From Bog-473 sp963717455 (GTDB lineage: Bacteria > Actinomycetota > Acidimicrobiia > Acidimicrobiales > RAAP-2), in NCBI GenBank assembly GCA_963717455.1, contig OY970336.1, positions 4,030,001 to 4,094,000 of the forward strand: 64,000 nt of DNA, read 5' to 3'. The notes beneath the pieces are model-generated. The model did not search any database. It saw only the letters and a program-made list of their open reading frames with translations, and was not told where the DNA came from. Both the position numbers and the translations under genes were made by a program. Of this stretch, positions 34,744 to 44,871 are shown in pieces (positions within the stretch are counted from its first letter, which is position 1; every line of letters starts with the position of its first letter).

Positions 34744-36135
34744 GTGCGAGTCCTGCTGGTGTCCACCTACGAGCTGGGACACCAGCCCCTCGGCGTGGCC
34801 ACCGCCGCCACCGCACTGTTGGCCGCAGGGAATGACGTCCGCTGTATCGACGTCGCCGTCGACTCGCTCGATGGCGCCGCAGTCGATTGGGCCGACCGGA
34901 TCGCATTCTCCGTGCCGATGCACACTGCCATGCGCTTGGCCTTGCTGGTCGCCGACACGGTCCGGGTTCGCCGACCCGAGATCCCCTTGTGCTTCTTTGG
35001 GCTCTACGCCGCGGTGAGCCGGGATCTTTCCGTCCAGTCGACCGCCGATGCAGTTATTGCCGGGGAGTACGAGTCGGGGCTGGTGGCGTGGGTGGGTGGG
35101 ATGGACCCGGGGCCTGCGATCCAGTTGACCCGTGTCGAAGCACGCGTGCCTGCCCGTCATCTTCTACCCCCCCTCGATCGCTATACCCAATTGGTGGTCG
35201 GCGATGAGGAACGTCTGGTGGGGTCGGTTTCGGCCAGCCGGGGCTGTTCGCACCGCTGCCGGCACTGTCCGGTGCCGGTTGTCTACGACGGTCGGGTCCG
35301 CGTTGTCGACGGGTCAATAGTCATGGCCGATGTCGATCAGTTGGTCGACGCCGGCATCCGCCACGTGACCTTCGCCGACCCCGACTTCCTCAATGCCCCG
35401 CACCACTCCCGCCGCATCATTGCCGCCATTCATCAGCGCCACTCGCACCTGACCTTCGACTGCACGACCAAGGTGGAGCACATCCTGCGCCACTCGAATG
35501 TCTGGCCCGAGCTAGCAGTGGCGGGTTGTGTGTTCGTCGTGTCCGCGTTCGAGTCGGCGAGCGACACGATTCTTCAACACCTCGACAAGGGTCATAGCGT
35601 TGCGGAAGCTTCCCAGGCCGTGGCAATTCTTCGGGAGCATGGCATCGAGGTGCGCCCGTCATGGTTGCCGTTCACGCCCTGGACGACACTTGAGGACCTG
35701 AGGGACCTTCTTGACTTCGTGATAGCACATGACCTCGTGGCGAACATAGACCCGGTGCAGTACAGCGTTCGTCTGTTGTTACCCGAGGGTTCGCTGCTAC
35801 TCGCCGACGACGCCCTGTCACCTCACCTCAGGCACTATGACCGGGCTCGGCTGGGGTGGACCTGGTCGCACCCAGATCCCGCCGTCGACCAACTCCAAGC
35901 TGACGTGGCAACCTTGGTCGAAGAGCGCGTCGGACAGACTGCTGCCTTCACGTTCAGTGAGATCGACGCGATGATCCGTGCCAGGGTAAGACCTATTTCA
36001 CCTCCCCCTCCCCCTGGATCTGTCTCAAAGGGAGCGGCGGGAAAGCGAGCCCGGCTTAGCGAACCCTGGTTCTGTTGCAGTGAGCCCACCCAGGAGCAGT
36101 TGGCCCCGCTCGCACCACTCGGCTCGCCGGGCTGA
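34744..36135 (+). CDS. radical SAM protein with B12-binding-like domain and CCSEP tail (CUAEP/CCAEP-tail type)
   Basis: A 463-residue protein. N-terminal B12-binding-like domain (VRVLLVSTYELGHQPLGVAT), without the usual D-x-H-x2-G base ligand. Central radical SAM domain with C-x3-C-x2-C at Cys168, Cys172 and Cys175 (RGCSHRCRHC). The C-terminus carries WFCCSEP (Cys444-Cys445), matching the family I know as 'CUAEP/CCAEP-tail radical SAM (seleno)protein', in which the second Cys is selenocysteine in some members; here TGC/TGT Cys codons are used. The GTG at 34744 has AGGA 10 nt upstream. Function of the family is unknown. Confidence 0.85.
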   Translation: MRVLLVSTYELGHQPLGVATAATALLAAGNDVRCIDVAVDSLDGAAVDWADRIAFSVPMHTAMRLALLVADTVRVRRPEIPLCFFGLYAAVSRDLSVQSTADAVIAGEYESGLVAWVGGMDPGPAIQLTRVEARVPARHLLPPLDRYTQLVVGDEERLVGSVSASRGCSHRCRHCPVPVVYDGRVRVVDGSIVMADVDQLVDAGIRHVTFADPDFLNAPHHSRRIIAAIHQRHSHLTFDCTTKVEHILRHSNVWPELAVAGCVFVVSAFESASDTILQHLDKGHSVAEASQAVAILREHGIEVRPSWLPFTPWTTLEDLRDLLDFVIAHDLVANIDPVQYSVRLLLPEGSLLLADDALSPHLRHYDRARLGWTWSHPDPAVDQLQADVATLVEERVGQTAAFTFSEIDAMIRARVRPISPPPPPGSVSKGAAGKRARLSEPWFCCSEPTQEQLAPLAPLGSPG

Positions 36136-36312
36136 CGCGCCATCGGCGCTGGTCCGCGGTTGGCACGTTTCGAGCTCTCCGCCACCACCGCACCCCGAGT
36201 CACCAGCGCCTCCGGGATCCGACAATGACCCGGACTCCACCGAGCGTGAAGGGTACATTTACTCGATCGTCAGCTTGACCAGCCATGACAAGCTCAGCGA
36301 GGCTCCCCGGCC

Positions 36313-36919
36313 GTGGCGCTCAGCTTCCTCTACCGCCTGGTCCGCCGCGTCGTCGAACTGCTCGGGATCCTCCGGATGGACGACGCCGCCAAGGACGCAG
36401 AGATCCTGGTGCTCCGCCACCAACTCGCCGTGCTCCAACGTCAGGTCGGCCGGCCCCCACTTCACCTGGTCGGATCGAGCGGTCATCGCCGCGTTGGCCA
36501 AGCTGGTGTCCCGCGAGGGGTGGGCGGCGTTCCTCGTCACCCCCGAGACCATCCTCCGCTGGCATCGCGCCCTCGTTCGACGGCGCTGGACCTACCCGCA
36601 TCGACGGCCAGGACGTCCGCCCCTACCTAACGAGACCGTCGAGCTGATCGCGCGCCTCGCTCGGGAGAACCCGCGCTGGGGCTACCTGCGGATCGTCGGC
36701 GAGCTGAAGAAGCTTGGCGCCAGCGTCTCGAAGGGAAGCGTCGCTAACGTCCTTCGATCCAACGGCCTTCGCCCCGCCCCAAGGCGCGCTGGGCCGACCT
36801 GGGCCGAGTTCCTGCGCGCCCAGGCCAAGGGCATCGTGGCCACCGACTTCCTCACCGTCGACACCGTGCTGCTGCGGCGCTACTACGTGCGCTGCCTGGC
36901 TCGGAGCATCACCTGCTGA
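36313..36919 (+). pseudogene. DDE transposase remnant, frameshifted and truncated
   Basis: The first frame gives MALSFLYRLVRRVVELLGIL ... AVLQRQVGRP and the second, after an extra C in the run at 36454-36458, GPHFTWSDRAVIAALAKLVS ... VATDFLTVDTVLLRRYYVRC. It then ends in unrelated residues at 36919. Only the first catalytic Asp remains. It is related to, but not identical with, the complete IS at 26918-28093. Confidence 0.8.
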
Positions 36920-37273
36920 CCCTGCAGCGAAACGGACATGTCCCAAGCCTGACATGGCCGACCTCAACCCGTGAACAGACGATCCCCCGAAACATTTACG
37001 ACAGCAGATTCCCCGGCGCTCGGGCGGAGCGGTAACGCCTTGGTCGAGGCGCAGTCGGCGCGACCTCCCCGCAGAGCGAATCGGGAGCCCGCGGGGCTTT
37101 CATTCGGAGCGTCCTTCTGGGTGTCGTTACGCGCTCGCCCGGGGTGTCGATACCGTGCGGCTGTCGGGCCCGAGGCTCCTCGGCACTCGATCGTTGCCCG
37201 ATCGGCTGCGGCACATCTCGAATGGCCTTCGAGACCTCTATTGTCCTCACCCTCGCCCACGTGTAAGCCAAGG
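36920..37273. other. no gene seen
   Basis: About 350 bases between the transposase remnant and the DUF1330 gene. No terminal repeat of the IS group is recognisable, so the 3' end of that element was lost before this point. Confidence 0.4.
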
Positions 37274-37597
37274 TCAGTCATCGCCATCCGAGGATTCAAC
37301 CTCGGCGGCGACTCCGTCGACGAACAACAGCCGGCGCCGAAGGGCGGTATGGCGGACCGCAAACGCCTTGGCGTAATCGGGCGAGTCGTACCATTGATGG
37401 AGCCGCTCCATGCTGGGGAATTCGACGACCACGACTCGCCGAGCCGAAAGCCATTCGCCTTCGGCCACTTGCGGCTCAGCGCCCCGCACGATGTACCGGC
37501 CCCCGTAGCGGGCGATGGACTCGGCAGCCAACTCCCGATAGGTCTGACCTTGCGCTTCGTCAAGAACTTCCACCTCAGAGATTACATAGGCCGGCAT
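37274..37597 (-). CDS. DUF1330 family protein (dimeric alpha/beta barrel)
   Basis: A 107-residue protein starting MPAYVISEVEVLDEAQGQTY, a typical DUF1330 opening, with VVVVEFPSMERLHQWYDSPD and YAKAFAVRHTALRRRLLFVDG later. The fold is the ferredoxin-like dimeric barrel; biochemical function is unknown. The start at 37597 fits the family length; in-frame sequence upstream is not conserved. Confidence 0.87.
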   Translation of the reverse strand: MPAYVISEVEVLDEAQGQTYRELAAESIARYGGRYIVRGAEPQVAEGEWLSARRVVVVEFPSMERLHQWYDSPDYAKAFAVRHTALRRRLLFVDGVAAEVESSDGDD

Positions 37598-37715
37598 GCT
37601 CAGATAATGCCACCGGTATCGCGCCCGGCTAGGGGCGCTGTGGGAAGGGCCAGCGGACGAACAGACGAGGCTCCGGCGCCTAACGACGGCGCCGGAGCCC
37701 GGCAAACCGGCGGCA

Positions 37716-39929
37716 TTATCGCGCGCCTCTCCCCACCAGGACTGGCGTTGGCGTGACCGAGACCGAGGGGACGCCCGGGGCGTCGTCGGTCGCGATCGGA
37801 CTCAGCGGGGAGGCAGGCACTCGCAGCACGCGAGCGGCTACGGCTGGTAGCCACCAGTTCCAACGTCCGAGCACGCCGACCAAGGCAGGGACGAGCAGAC
37901 AGCGCACGACGAGGGCGTCGAGGAGGATGCCGGCGCCGAGTCCAGTCGCCATGACCTTCAAGTCGACCTCAGGCCCGCTCGCCAGTGAGACGAACGCGAG
38001 GAACAAGATCGAGCGCGGCGCTGGTCACCAGCCGACCGGTGCGGCCGATTCCCTGCACGACTGCCGCTCGGGTAGAACCGGTGGCGTCGTACTCTTCCCG
38101 CATGCGCGAGATGATGAATACCTCGTAGTCCATGGACAGGCCGAAGAGGAAGGCGAAAACCATCACGGGCACCCAGATGGTGATCGACCCGGTGGCCGGG
38201 ATGTTCCAGATCGCATGGCTCCCGATTCCCATCTGCCAGACCAGGACCATGGTCCCGAACGCGGCGGCCACAGAGATCAGGTTGAACAGCACCGCCTTGG
38301 CCGCCAGCACGATCGAGCGGAATGCCCGGGCGAGGAGGAGGAACGTCAGCAGTGCGATGAGGCCGAGCATTAGAGGGAAACTGCCGTAGACGGCGTGAAT
38401 GAAGTCGATTTCCGTCGGACCGGAGCCGCCGACACCGATGACGCCCGGATCGCCGCGAACCGCCGAGGTGACAGCGGCGATGGTTGCCCGGCCTGCCAGT
38501 GAACTGGACTCTGCTGCCGGGACGACCTCAACAAGAGCAGTTCCCCCTTGGCGGTATTCCGGAGTCGACGGGGACTCGGCTGCGTACACCCCGGGGACCT
38601 GCGCGAGGCGTCTCGCTGTCGAAGCGCCGTCCCCGGCCTTCGTGAGTACTTGGATCGGCGTCAGTATGCCCGAGGGGATGCCGTCATCGGTGAGGGTCGC
38701 CAGTGCGGTGTGAGCGGGTCCGCTCTGAGCCAGGGCAGAGCTCGACGGCTCGCCGAGTCGGATCGAGAACAGAGGCACGATGAGGGCGATCAAGATGGCT
38801 CCGGCGACGACGGCTGCGGTCTTTCGGTAACGCAGGACCAGTCGTGCCCAGGCGCTCCAGGGTCGGCTGATGTGACCCTCATGACGAAGTCGGGGCCAAT
38901 CCAGGCGAGGGCCGACAGTCGCCAGGATCACCGGGAGCAGGGTGGTGGCCACGGCGATGGACACGATGGGGATGAAGAACCCGGCAACGCCGACGTTGCG
39001 CAGGAACGGTACTGGGAGCACCACCAGGGCGAGGAGGCTGATCGCCACGGTGAGGCCGGAGAATGCCACCGCCCGTCCGGCCGAGGACATGGCCTGGGTC
39101 ACCGCGGCGACGTTGTCTTCCCCCTTGGCTCGGTGCTCCCGCCACCGCGTGACGACCAAGAGGGAGTAGTCGATGGCCACACCGAGACCGATGAGGGCGA
39201 TCAAGAACTGGACAATGGTACTGACGTTGGTCACGTAGGTGAGGCCGAGCACCAACAGGAAGGTGGTGAGGATGGAAATACCGGCAATCACGAGGGGCAG
39301 GAGTGCGAGGAAGCTGGCGAAGACAAAGGCGAGGACGATCAACGATCCGAGCCCGGCGAGAAGAGCCTCGGACAGCACTCCCGATCCCTTCGTGGGTTTG
39401 GCGCTGCCGCAGCCAGCTGCGTGAGTCCGGTCGCGGCGATGTGCATGCCCGGTGGCGCTGCGGCGGTGACCGCGGCGGTGATACGAGGTGTGAGGTCGGG
39501 TTGTCCGAGACCGCCAGAGGGTGGGGTATAGACGAGCGCGAAAGCGCTGTGGCCGTTGGCGGTGATGAATCGGGCGTCGCCCGTGCTGGCCTGGTCGACG
39601 ACCCGGATGGCTGGGCCGGCGTTGAAGGCCCCGGCAAATGCTCGCCCGAGGGCGAGCCTGTTCGCCTCTTCGTCGGCAGTTTGACCGATGTCGGTCCGAC
39701 CGCTCGGCGCGGTGGCCACAACCACCGTGGGGGTCTGGCCGCTATCGGTGTGGTAGAGCGCGGCGATGTGAACGTCTGTGACGTAGCCGGGTTGACCGGG
39801 TAGGGAGTAACTCGACGAAAGGCGGTGAGTAGCAGCACTTGTCGTCACACCACCTACGACGGCCAAGACAATCCAAAACAACACCACAACCAGCTTGTGT
39901 CGAAGTACGAACGCGGTGAGCCAACCCAT
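37716..39929 (-). pseudogene. MMPL/RND family exporter, two frameshifts
   Basis: Three frames join to one ~737-residue MMPL protein: MGWLTAFVLRHKLVVVLFWI ... ATGLTQLAAA (39929 to about 39400), VLSEALLAGLGSLIVLAFVF ... GRLVTSAAL (to about 38010) and FLAFVSLASGPEVDLKVMAT ... (to 37716). Twelve transmembrane helices with GVAIDYSLLVVTRWREH and FGLSMDYEVFIISRMREEY as the proton-relay repeats. One base is missing in a C-run (39394-39396) and one is extra near 38010. It is divergent from a two-component system that probably controls it. Confidence 0.82.
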
Positions 39930-40063
39930 GCTTTCTCCTCGTCCAAGGCCGGCCCGTTGGCGCGACATCGTCGATGCAGTGATCTTGGGGGATAGAGGCT
40001 CTTACGTCATCCCCCGCAGGAAGCGTTCGGATTGCTTCCCCCGGAGTGATCGTTGTTGCTGCG

Positions 40064-40079
40064 TACTCCCGAGGGAGTA
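40064..40079. promoter_or_regulatory. palindromic candidate operator (TACTCCC-GA-GGGAGTA)
   Basis: A perfect inverted repeat of 7-bp arms with a 2-bp spacer in the 200-bp region between the MMPL exporter and the histidine kinase. A weaker copy of the ACTCC arm pattern lies at about 40035-40049. Spacing and symmetry suit a NarL-type dimer; assignment to the response regulator at 41330 is inference. Confidence 0.5.
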
Positions 40080-40136
40080 GAGAGTGCATCCGAGGGGACG
40101 ACGACACTACGGGTCAGGTGGCATTACCGTTGACTC

Positions 40137-41333
40137 GTGATCGTCTCATGGATGCGGGGTATGGCGGCAAGGCGATCGAGCTGGGTCTTCGACTCAGTCG
40201 TGGCGGTGATCACTGCTGCGGCGGTGCTCTTCGGGTCGATCGCCGAAGCCAACGCAAAGGTCCACCCCGCGCCACCCCGTCCCGGTATCGCCGGCTACCT
40301 GCTCGTCGTCATCGCTTCATTGGTCCTGGTCGGTCGTCGGCGTGCCCCGGTTGTCTGCTGGGCCATAAGCATCACCGCCGTGTTGATCTACACGGGATTG
40401 GGCTATGTCGACGGTGCGTCCTTGGTGGCAGTCATGATCGCCCTCTATACCGTCGTGGTGACCGGAGACCTACGGAGGTCATTGGTCATCGGGGCCATAA
40501 CCGTCGTGGCATTGATGACGGTCAACATGGCCTTCGAACCGTTCGGCGTGACCGGTGGCCCGGTGGGCGTGATTCCATTTCTGGTGGCAGCCACATTGTT
40601 TCTCGGCCTGGCGGTCGCCAGTCGGCGGGCCTACGTCGCCGGAGTCGAAGAACGGGCGGTCTTAGCCGAACGGTCCCGCGAGGAGGAGGCCCATCGGCGC
40701 GTCGGTGATGAACGATTGCGCATTGCTCGTGAACTCCACGACGTGGTGGCCCATAGCATCGCCATGATCAATGTGCAGGCGGGGGTTGCTGCTCATGTGA
40801 TCGACGACCGGCCCGACCAAGCGAAGGATGCCTTGGTGGCCATCAAGGGGGCGAGCAAGGAAGCTCTCCGCGAATTGAGGGGCCTCCTCGACGTGCTACG
40901 CCATGTCGACGAGGCCGAGCCTACGGAGCCTGCTCCGGGTTTGGCGCAACTCAATGTGCTTGTCACCGCCACAAGCGACGCCGGTTTGGCCACGACGGTT
41001 ACCACCGTCGGCGATCCGCGACCCCTCCCGCCGTTGGTCGACCTGGCCGCCTATCGCATCGTCCAAGAGTCGCTCACCAACGCGCTTCGCTACGCCGGTC
41101 CCGCCACTACCGAGGTGTCTTTCAACTACGGCTCCGACCGGTTGATCATCCAGATCGACGACAGCGGGCGGGGGGTCACCCCAGACAGCAGTACCGGGAA
41201 CAGCTCTGGACATGGCATCACAGGTATGCGTGAGCGGGCTGCTGCCGTCGGGGGGACTCTCGAAGCCGGGCCCCGGCATGGCGGAGGCTTCCGAGTCCGC
41301 GCCAGCCTCCCCGTGGACGGTGTTCCGTCGTGA
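40137..41333 (+). CDS. sensor histidine kinase (NarL-type, HisKA_3)
   Basis: A 398-residue sensor with about six hydrophobic helices in the first 165 residues, a short coiled segment, the phosphoacceptor box ERLRIARELHDVVAHSIAMI (His at about 201) and an ATPase domain with N-box VQESLTNALRYAG and G-box IDDSGRGVTP. GTG start at 40137. It overlaps the response regulator gene by GTGA. The membrane-embedded sensing part lacks a periplasmic domain, as in kinases that detect membrane stress or lipophilic compounds. Confidence 0.88.
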   Translation: MIVSWMRGMAARRSSWVFDSVVAVITAAAVLFGSIAEANAKVHPAPPRPGIAGYLLVVIASLVLVGRRRAPVVCWAISITAVLIYTGLGYVDGASLVAVMIALYTVVVTGDLRRSLVIGAITVVALMTVNMAFEPFGVTGGPVGVIPFLVAATLFLGLAVASRRAYVAGVEERAVLAERSREEEAHRRVGDERLRIARELHDVVAHSIAMINVQAGVAAHVIDDRPDQAKDALVAIKGASKEALRELRGLLDVLRHVDEAEPTEPAPGLAQLNVLVTATSDAGLATTVTTVGDPRPLPPLVDLAAYRIVQESLTNALRYAGPATTEVSFNYGSDRLIIQIDDSGRGVTPDSSTGNSSGHGITGMRERAAAVGGTLEAGPRHGGGFRVRASLPVDGVPS

Positions 41334-41992
41334 TCCGGGTCCTGCTGGCCGACGACCAGGCGTTGGTGCGAGCCGGATTCCGTGTACTGATCGATTCCGC
41401 CGCCGACCTCGAGGTTGTGGGAGAGGCGAAGGACGGCGCCGAGGCCGTAGCGCTTGCCCGCCAGACCCGGGCCGACGTGGTCCTGATGGACATCCGAATG
41501 CCTGGAGTGGACGGGCTGGAAGCTACCCGCCGAATCGGTGCCGATGACGACCTGGCCGGAATCAAGGTACTCGTGCTCACCACATTCGAGACCGATGACA
41601 ACATCTTTGAGGCCTTGCGGGCGGGGGCTAGCGGCTTCCTCGTGAAGGACACCGAACCAGCCGAACTCCTTACTGCCATTCGCATTGTCGCTCAGGGTGA
41701 CGCCCTCCTGTCTCCACGAGTGACACGGCGACTAATCGCAGAAGTGATCCGACAACCTGGGCATCGGAGCTCGCCGGAGATCCTGTCCGTGCTGACCGCT
41801 CGGGAGCGGGAAGTCATGGCACTAGTCGCTGACGGGCTTTCCAACGACGAGATCGCGGCCGACCTCTACCTCAGCCCGCTCACGGTCAAGACTCACGTCA
41901 GTCGAACCATGATCAAGCTCGGGGCACGTGACCGTGCCCAGCTCGTGGTGATGGCGTACCACTCCGGGCTCGTCGCCCCACCCGGGCCGTAA
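41330..41992 (+). CDS. response regulator, NarL/LuxR family
   Basis: A 220-residue regulator. Receiver domain with Asp pair at the start (LLADDQALVRAGF), phosphoacceptor Asp in VVLMDIRMPGVDGLEA (about 54) and Lys in GFLVKDTEP; C-terminal LuxR helix-turn-helix LTAREREVMALVADGLSNDE. Its GTG overlaps the kinase stop. Likely target: the palindrome at 40064-40079 and the divergent exporter. Confidence 0.92.
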   Translation: MIRVLLADDQALVRAGFRVLIDSAADLEVVGEAKDGAEAVALARQTRADVVLMDIRMPGVDGLEATRRIGADDDLAGIKVLVLTTFETDDNIFEALRAGASGFLVKDTEPAELLTAIRIVAQGDALLSPRVTRRLIAEVIRQPGHRSSPEILSVLTAREREVMALVADGLSNDEIAADLYLSPLTVKTHVSRTMIKLGARDRAQLVVMAYHSGLVAPPGP

Positions 41993-42127
41993 TTAGCGAC
42001 CGAGGTCGGTGAGCCGTTACAGCCAAGGCGTCGAATCCCTTGGTCCGGCGTTACCGGATGGGTCGCCGCCCAGTTAGGGCGAGCACAGGCGGCACATTCG
42101 GACGGCTTGCCGAGTTCAGACGCGCAT

Positions 42128-42673
42128 TCAGCGCAGTGGGCAGACCAGATGGATGTCGTCGGGTTCTTTGGCCCAGAGCACCGAGTGGACGGGATTAGCT
42201 AAGCGGCACCCCAGGCGAAGATAGAAGCCGACCGCGGATCCGGTTGGAACGGCCGAGACGTAAAGCGCCGTGGCGCCCGAGGTGCGGGCAAGTTCTCCCG
42301 CCGCGTTCCACAGCGCGGTGGCGGCACCTAGCCGGCGTGATGGCCGACTGACGTAGAGAAACGCCAGCCATGCCATCGGAGGCTCAAAGGACGGATCGAC
42401 GACGGCCATGCCGAGGACGTGGTCGTCTGCAAATGCGCCGAGGAGGACAGCGCCGTTACGTAAGAGGCCGGTGCAGGACTCGATCTGGTGCGCGACGCTG
42501 AACGGGCCGGCTCCCTCGACGTCCCAAGGCGGGACTTCTGCCCTCGTGACCGGTCGTTCGTGCAGCACGCCTGTGCTGACGCAGTATTCGATATCGACGT
42601 GCTCCGACCGGTCGATCGACGCGATCAGGCTGACGTCGTCGACGGTGAGGTGGCGAACTTCTGTCGAAGCCAA
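42128..42673 (-). CDS. GNAT family N-acetyltransferase
   Basis: A 181-residue GNAT-fold protein: ADDHVLGMAVVD is beta-4, AWLAFLYVSRPSRRLGAATA carries the acetyl-CoA pyrophosphate loop (R-x2-R-L-G-A-A), and GFYLRLGCRLA is the terminal strand-turn. The loop has Arg-Leu in place of the usual Q/R-G-x-G-A/G, so CoA binding is slightly atypical. Substrate unknown; neighbours give no hint. Confidence 0.82.
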   Translation of the reverse strand: MASTEVRHLTVDDVSLIASIDRSEHVDIEYCVSTGVLHERPVTRAEVPPWDVEGAGPFSVAHQIESCTGLLRNGAVLLGAFADDHVLGMAVVDPSFEPPMAWLAFLYVSRPSRRLGAATALWNAAGELARTSGATALYVSAVPTGSAVGFYLRLGCRLANPVHSVLWAKEPDDIHLVCPLR

Positions 42674-43191
42674 GGATCAAGTCTGTCCGAGAGCAGAAGG
42701 GGAGGCCAGCGCGGGAGTTCAGAACAGCTTCCACATCTCTATTCGGGTCCTCCGTGGCCGAACCGGAGGGGGAAACACACTTGCGGGCCTACGCCGGGCG
42801 GCGCCTCCCAGTGGCTCTCATCTCGCCCCACCCCGGACCAACCGGGGACCCCATGCAACCCCTTCGCCGGGCGCTGATCAAGCGATCCGGCGCTTACATG
42901 TGTGTCCATTTGTGGACATTGTCGGGGAGGTCTTGAACGTGTCCGGCTGGCCGCTCAGTGGTCCGGCGGAGGACGGAATTTTTCGAAGATCGCGTCGACC
43001 TCCCAGTCACCTCATGTGTGAGGTGCCGGGATCGCTCTGCGCTTGCCGGAGTCAGCGGGGCGTTGACTCAGCGCCCCTCAGGGCATGTCACCCTCCCGGG
43101 GTAAGGAGACACCCTCAGCACGATTGACAGGTGCGCGTTATGGGACATCACCTGCAGGTCCCAGATCCGTCGATCTGGACGGAGCGGGGCT
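42674..43191. other. no gene seen
   Basis: About 520 bases with no recognisable domain on either strand. It contains AT-richer patches near 42890-42920. The promoter of the GNAT gene lies at the left edge. Confidence 0.4.
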
Positions 43192-43482
43192 TCATTCGGA
43201 GGGGAGCGTCATTCTGGGCGTCGGAAATGGATGGAGTTCGATGACCTCAGTGTCCACGAGTTCCTCTCGAACGAGCGGGAGGGTCTGTAACGCTGAGTCG
43301 ACCTCCTCCCGCGAGCCATCAACGATGAGCACCGCTCCGGGGCCGCCCGGCGAGAACGTGTCGGTCAGGAGCCCGACATCCCTAAGCTTCCGGAGCGCAG
43401 CCATCTCCTCAGGCGCGAGAGGTGCAATCTGAGTCTTCGGATCGACTCCAGGTTTGGGCCGACAGATTACAAGGATCTTCAC
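43192..43482 (-). CDS. muconolactone isomerase/YciI-like dimeric alpha-beta-barrel protein
   Basis: A 96-residue protein, MKILVICRPKPGVDPKTQIA, with ELAAL-type helix and the strand GAVLIVDGSREEVDSALQTL. The pattern matches the muconolactone delta-isomerase-like family of small barrel proteins, which often act on lactones or have unknown roles. It ends 29 bp downstream of the CDGSH-globin gene on the same strand, so the two may be cotranscribed. Confidence 0.7.
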   Translation of the reverse strand: MKILVICRPKPGVDPKTQIAPLAPEEMAALRKLRDVGLLTDTFSPGGPGAVLIVDGSREEVDSALQTLPLVREELVDTEVIELHPFPTPRMTLPSE

Positions 43483-43510
43483 GGGGGACGACTTCCGTTG
43501 CCCGTCCAGT

Positions 43511-44871
43511 TCACGCGGGCATCTCCGTTTCGACCCAGCGCTGAAATACCTGAATCTGCTCGGGCGGCCATGCCCCGTCGCAAGGCATCGAGCCGGCCTT
43601 CAGGCGCTGAAGTATCTCAGTCGAGTGGGCCCGCACGTCCTCGTAGGACCAGAGATCGAACGCGAATGTCATCGATTGACGGTCGTGCCGACGGAAGAGA
43701 GCTTTGATGTGGGCGGCAAAGCTCAACTGCACGTCGGCAGCCGGGAGAGCCACCGGTGGATCACCCTCCGCTTCGACGGCGAGGGCGGACACGGCGGACA
43801 CACGTGCCCCGCCGCCGTCTCCCAGTCCCAATGCGGCATCGGCATGTGCTCGGGCGGACGCGCCCCAATGGTGGAGTTCTCGACTGCCAGCCTGGAACCC
43901 CACGCGATGTAAGACCCGAAAACTGACCGGAACTCCGGATCGTTCGGCAGGCCCGCTTCAATGGCCGATTGCTGCAATAACTCCACCCACCTCGCCCGCT
44001 TCTCCTCGGTTATCTCTTTGCCGAGATGTTGGGAGATCATGCGTGGGTACCCCCCGTAGACACCGCTGTAAGCCTTCGGCCCTCCAAAGACCTCGCCCAG
44101 CCACGCAGCGACGCGTTCGGGGTGGTCAGCTGCCATGGTGGCGAACAACGGAGCCAGCAACGGATCCTCCGGAACGTGCTTCTCGTAGAACAGCTTGGTC
44201 ATCCTGGTGAGGGCCGGGAATCCCCCGCACCACTCGAACACCGTGGGAGTTCGGTTTGGATCTTCAAGTGGGTCGTGAAAGTCGACGTACCAGTGCATTC
44301 CGCTACAGAACGGCTTGTTCTGCGAATGCCCGCAGCGACAAAGGCTGTAGTGCTCCGTCGACGCACCGGCCACCTTTGGCTCCGGGTTACCGTCGGCGTC
44401 GACGAGCGGAATACCACCGGTAACCCGGTACGGGCCTTCCTTTGACACTTCAATGTTGGGCGGACGACTCACGTCGACGTGGTCGCGGAGCTCCTCGCCG
44501 TCGAGTGCGATGCTCAAGGCCCCGGACGGGCACGCCCTCACCGCCCGAATGATTTCGTCCATCCGTCCCCCGCTCGGCGTGACGAACGGCTCGGCATCGA
44601 CGTGGAATACAGAGGCCAATCGGTCCGTGCAGAACCCAGAGTGGGCGCAGATGCCACGGTTGTCCAAGATCGTGATCTGCTGGCCGACGTAGGAATCCCG
44701 CCGGTCCGCAACTCTCTTGGGGTCTTTGGCGTCGGAGAATCCGACCCGGGCGTGGCTCCCGTCGCAGAAGGGCTTGTTCTTCGACTCGCCACAACGACAT
44801 AGCGCCATCTGCGGGGCCGTGGGGACAGGTAGCCCAAGGTGGTCGCAGAGCGATTCCGCGTTGGTGATTAG
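43511..44871 (-). pseudogene. CDGSH/4Fe-4S/truncated-hemoglobin fusion, 3' part (interrupted and frameshifted)
   Basis: After the insertion point the frame reads LITNAESLCDHLGLPVPTAP, then CDGSH domain 1 (LCRCGESKNKPFCDGSH), a divergent 4Fe-4S mono-cluster domain (CAHSGFC..., ACPSGAL), CDGSH domain 2 (LCRCGHSQNKPFCSGMH) and a group II-like truncated hemoglobin (KAYSGVYGGYPRMISQHLG with the proximal His). A G is missing in the run at 43807-43810; the other frame then supplies the conserved tail VQLSFAAHIKALFRRHDRQS ... GSMPCDGAWPPEQIQVFQRW. Joined to 46638-47174 it would make a ~632-residue cytosolic redox/heme protein. No native start codon remains in this part. Confidence 0.82.

Noticed and set aside
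35990..36135. Selenocysteine (TGA) in the radical SAM tail
   Set aside because: The tail codons at the CCSEP motif are ordinary Cys codons (TGT TGC), so no Sec decoding is needed here.
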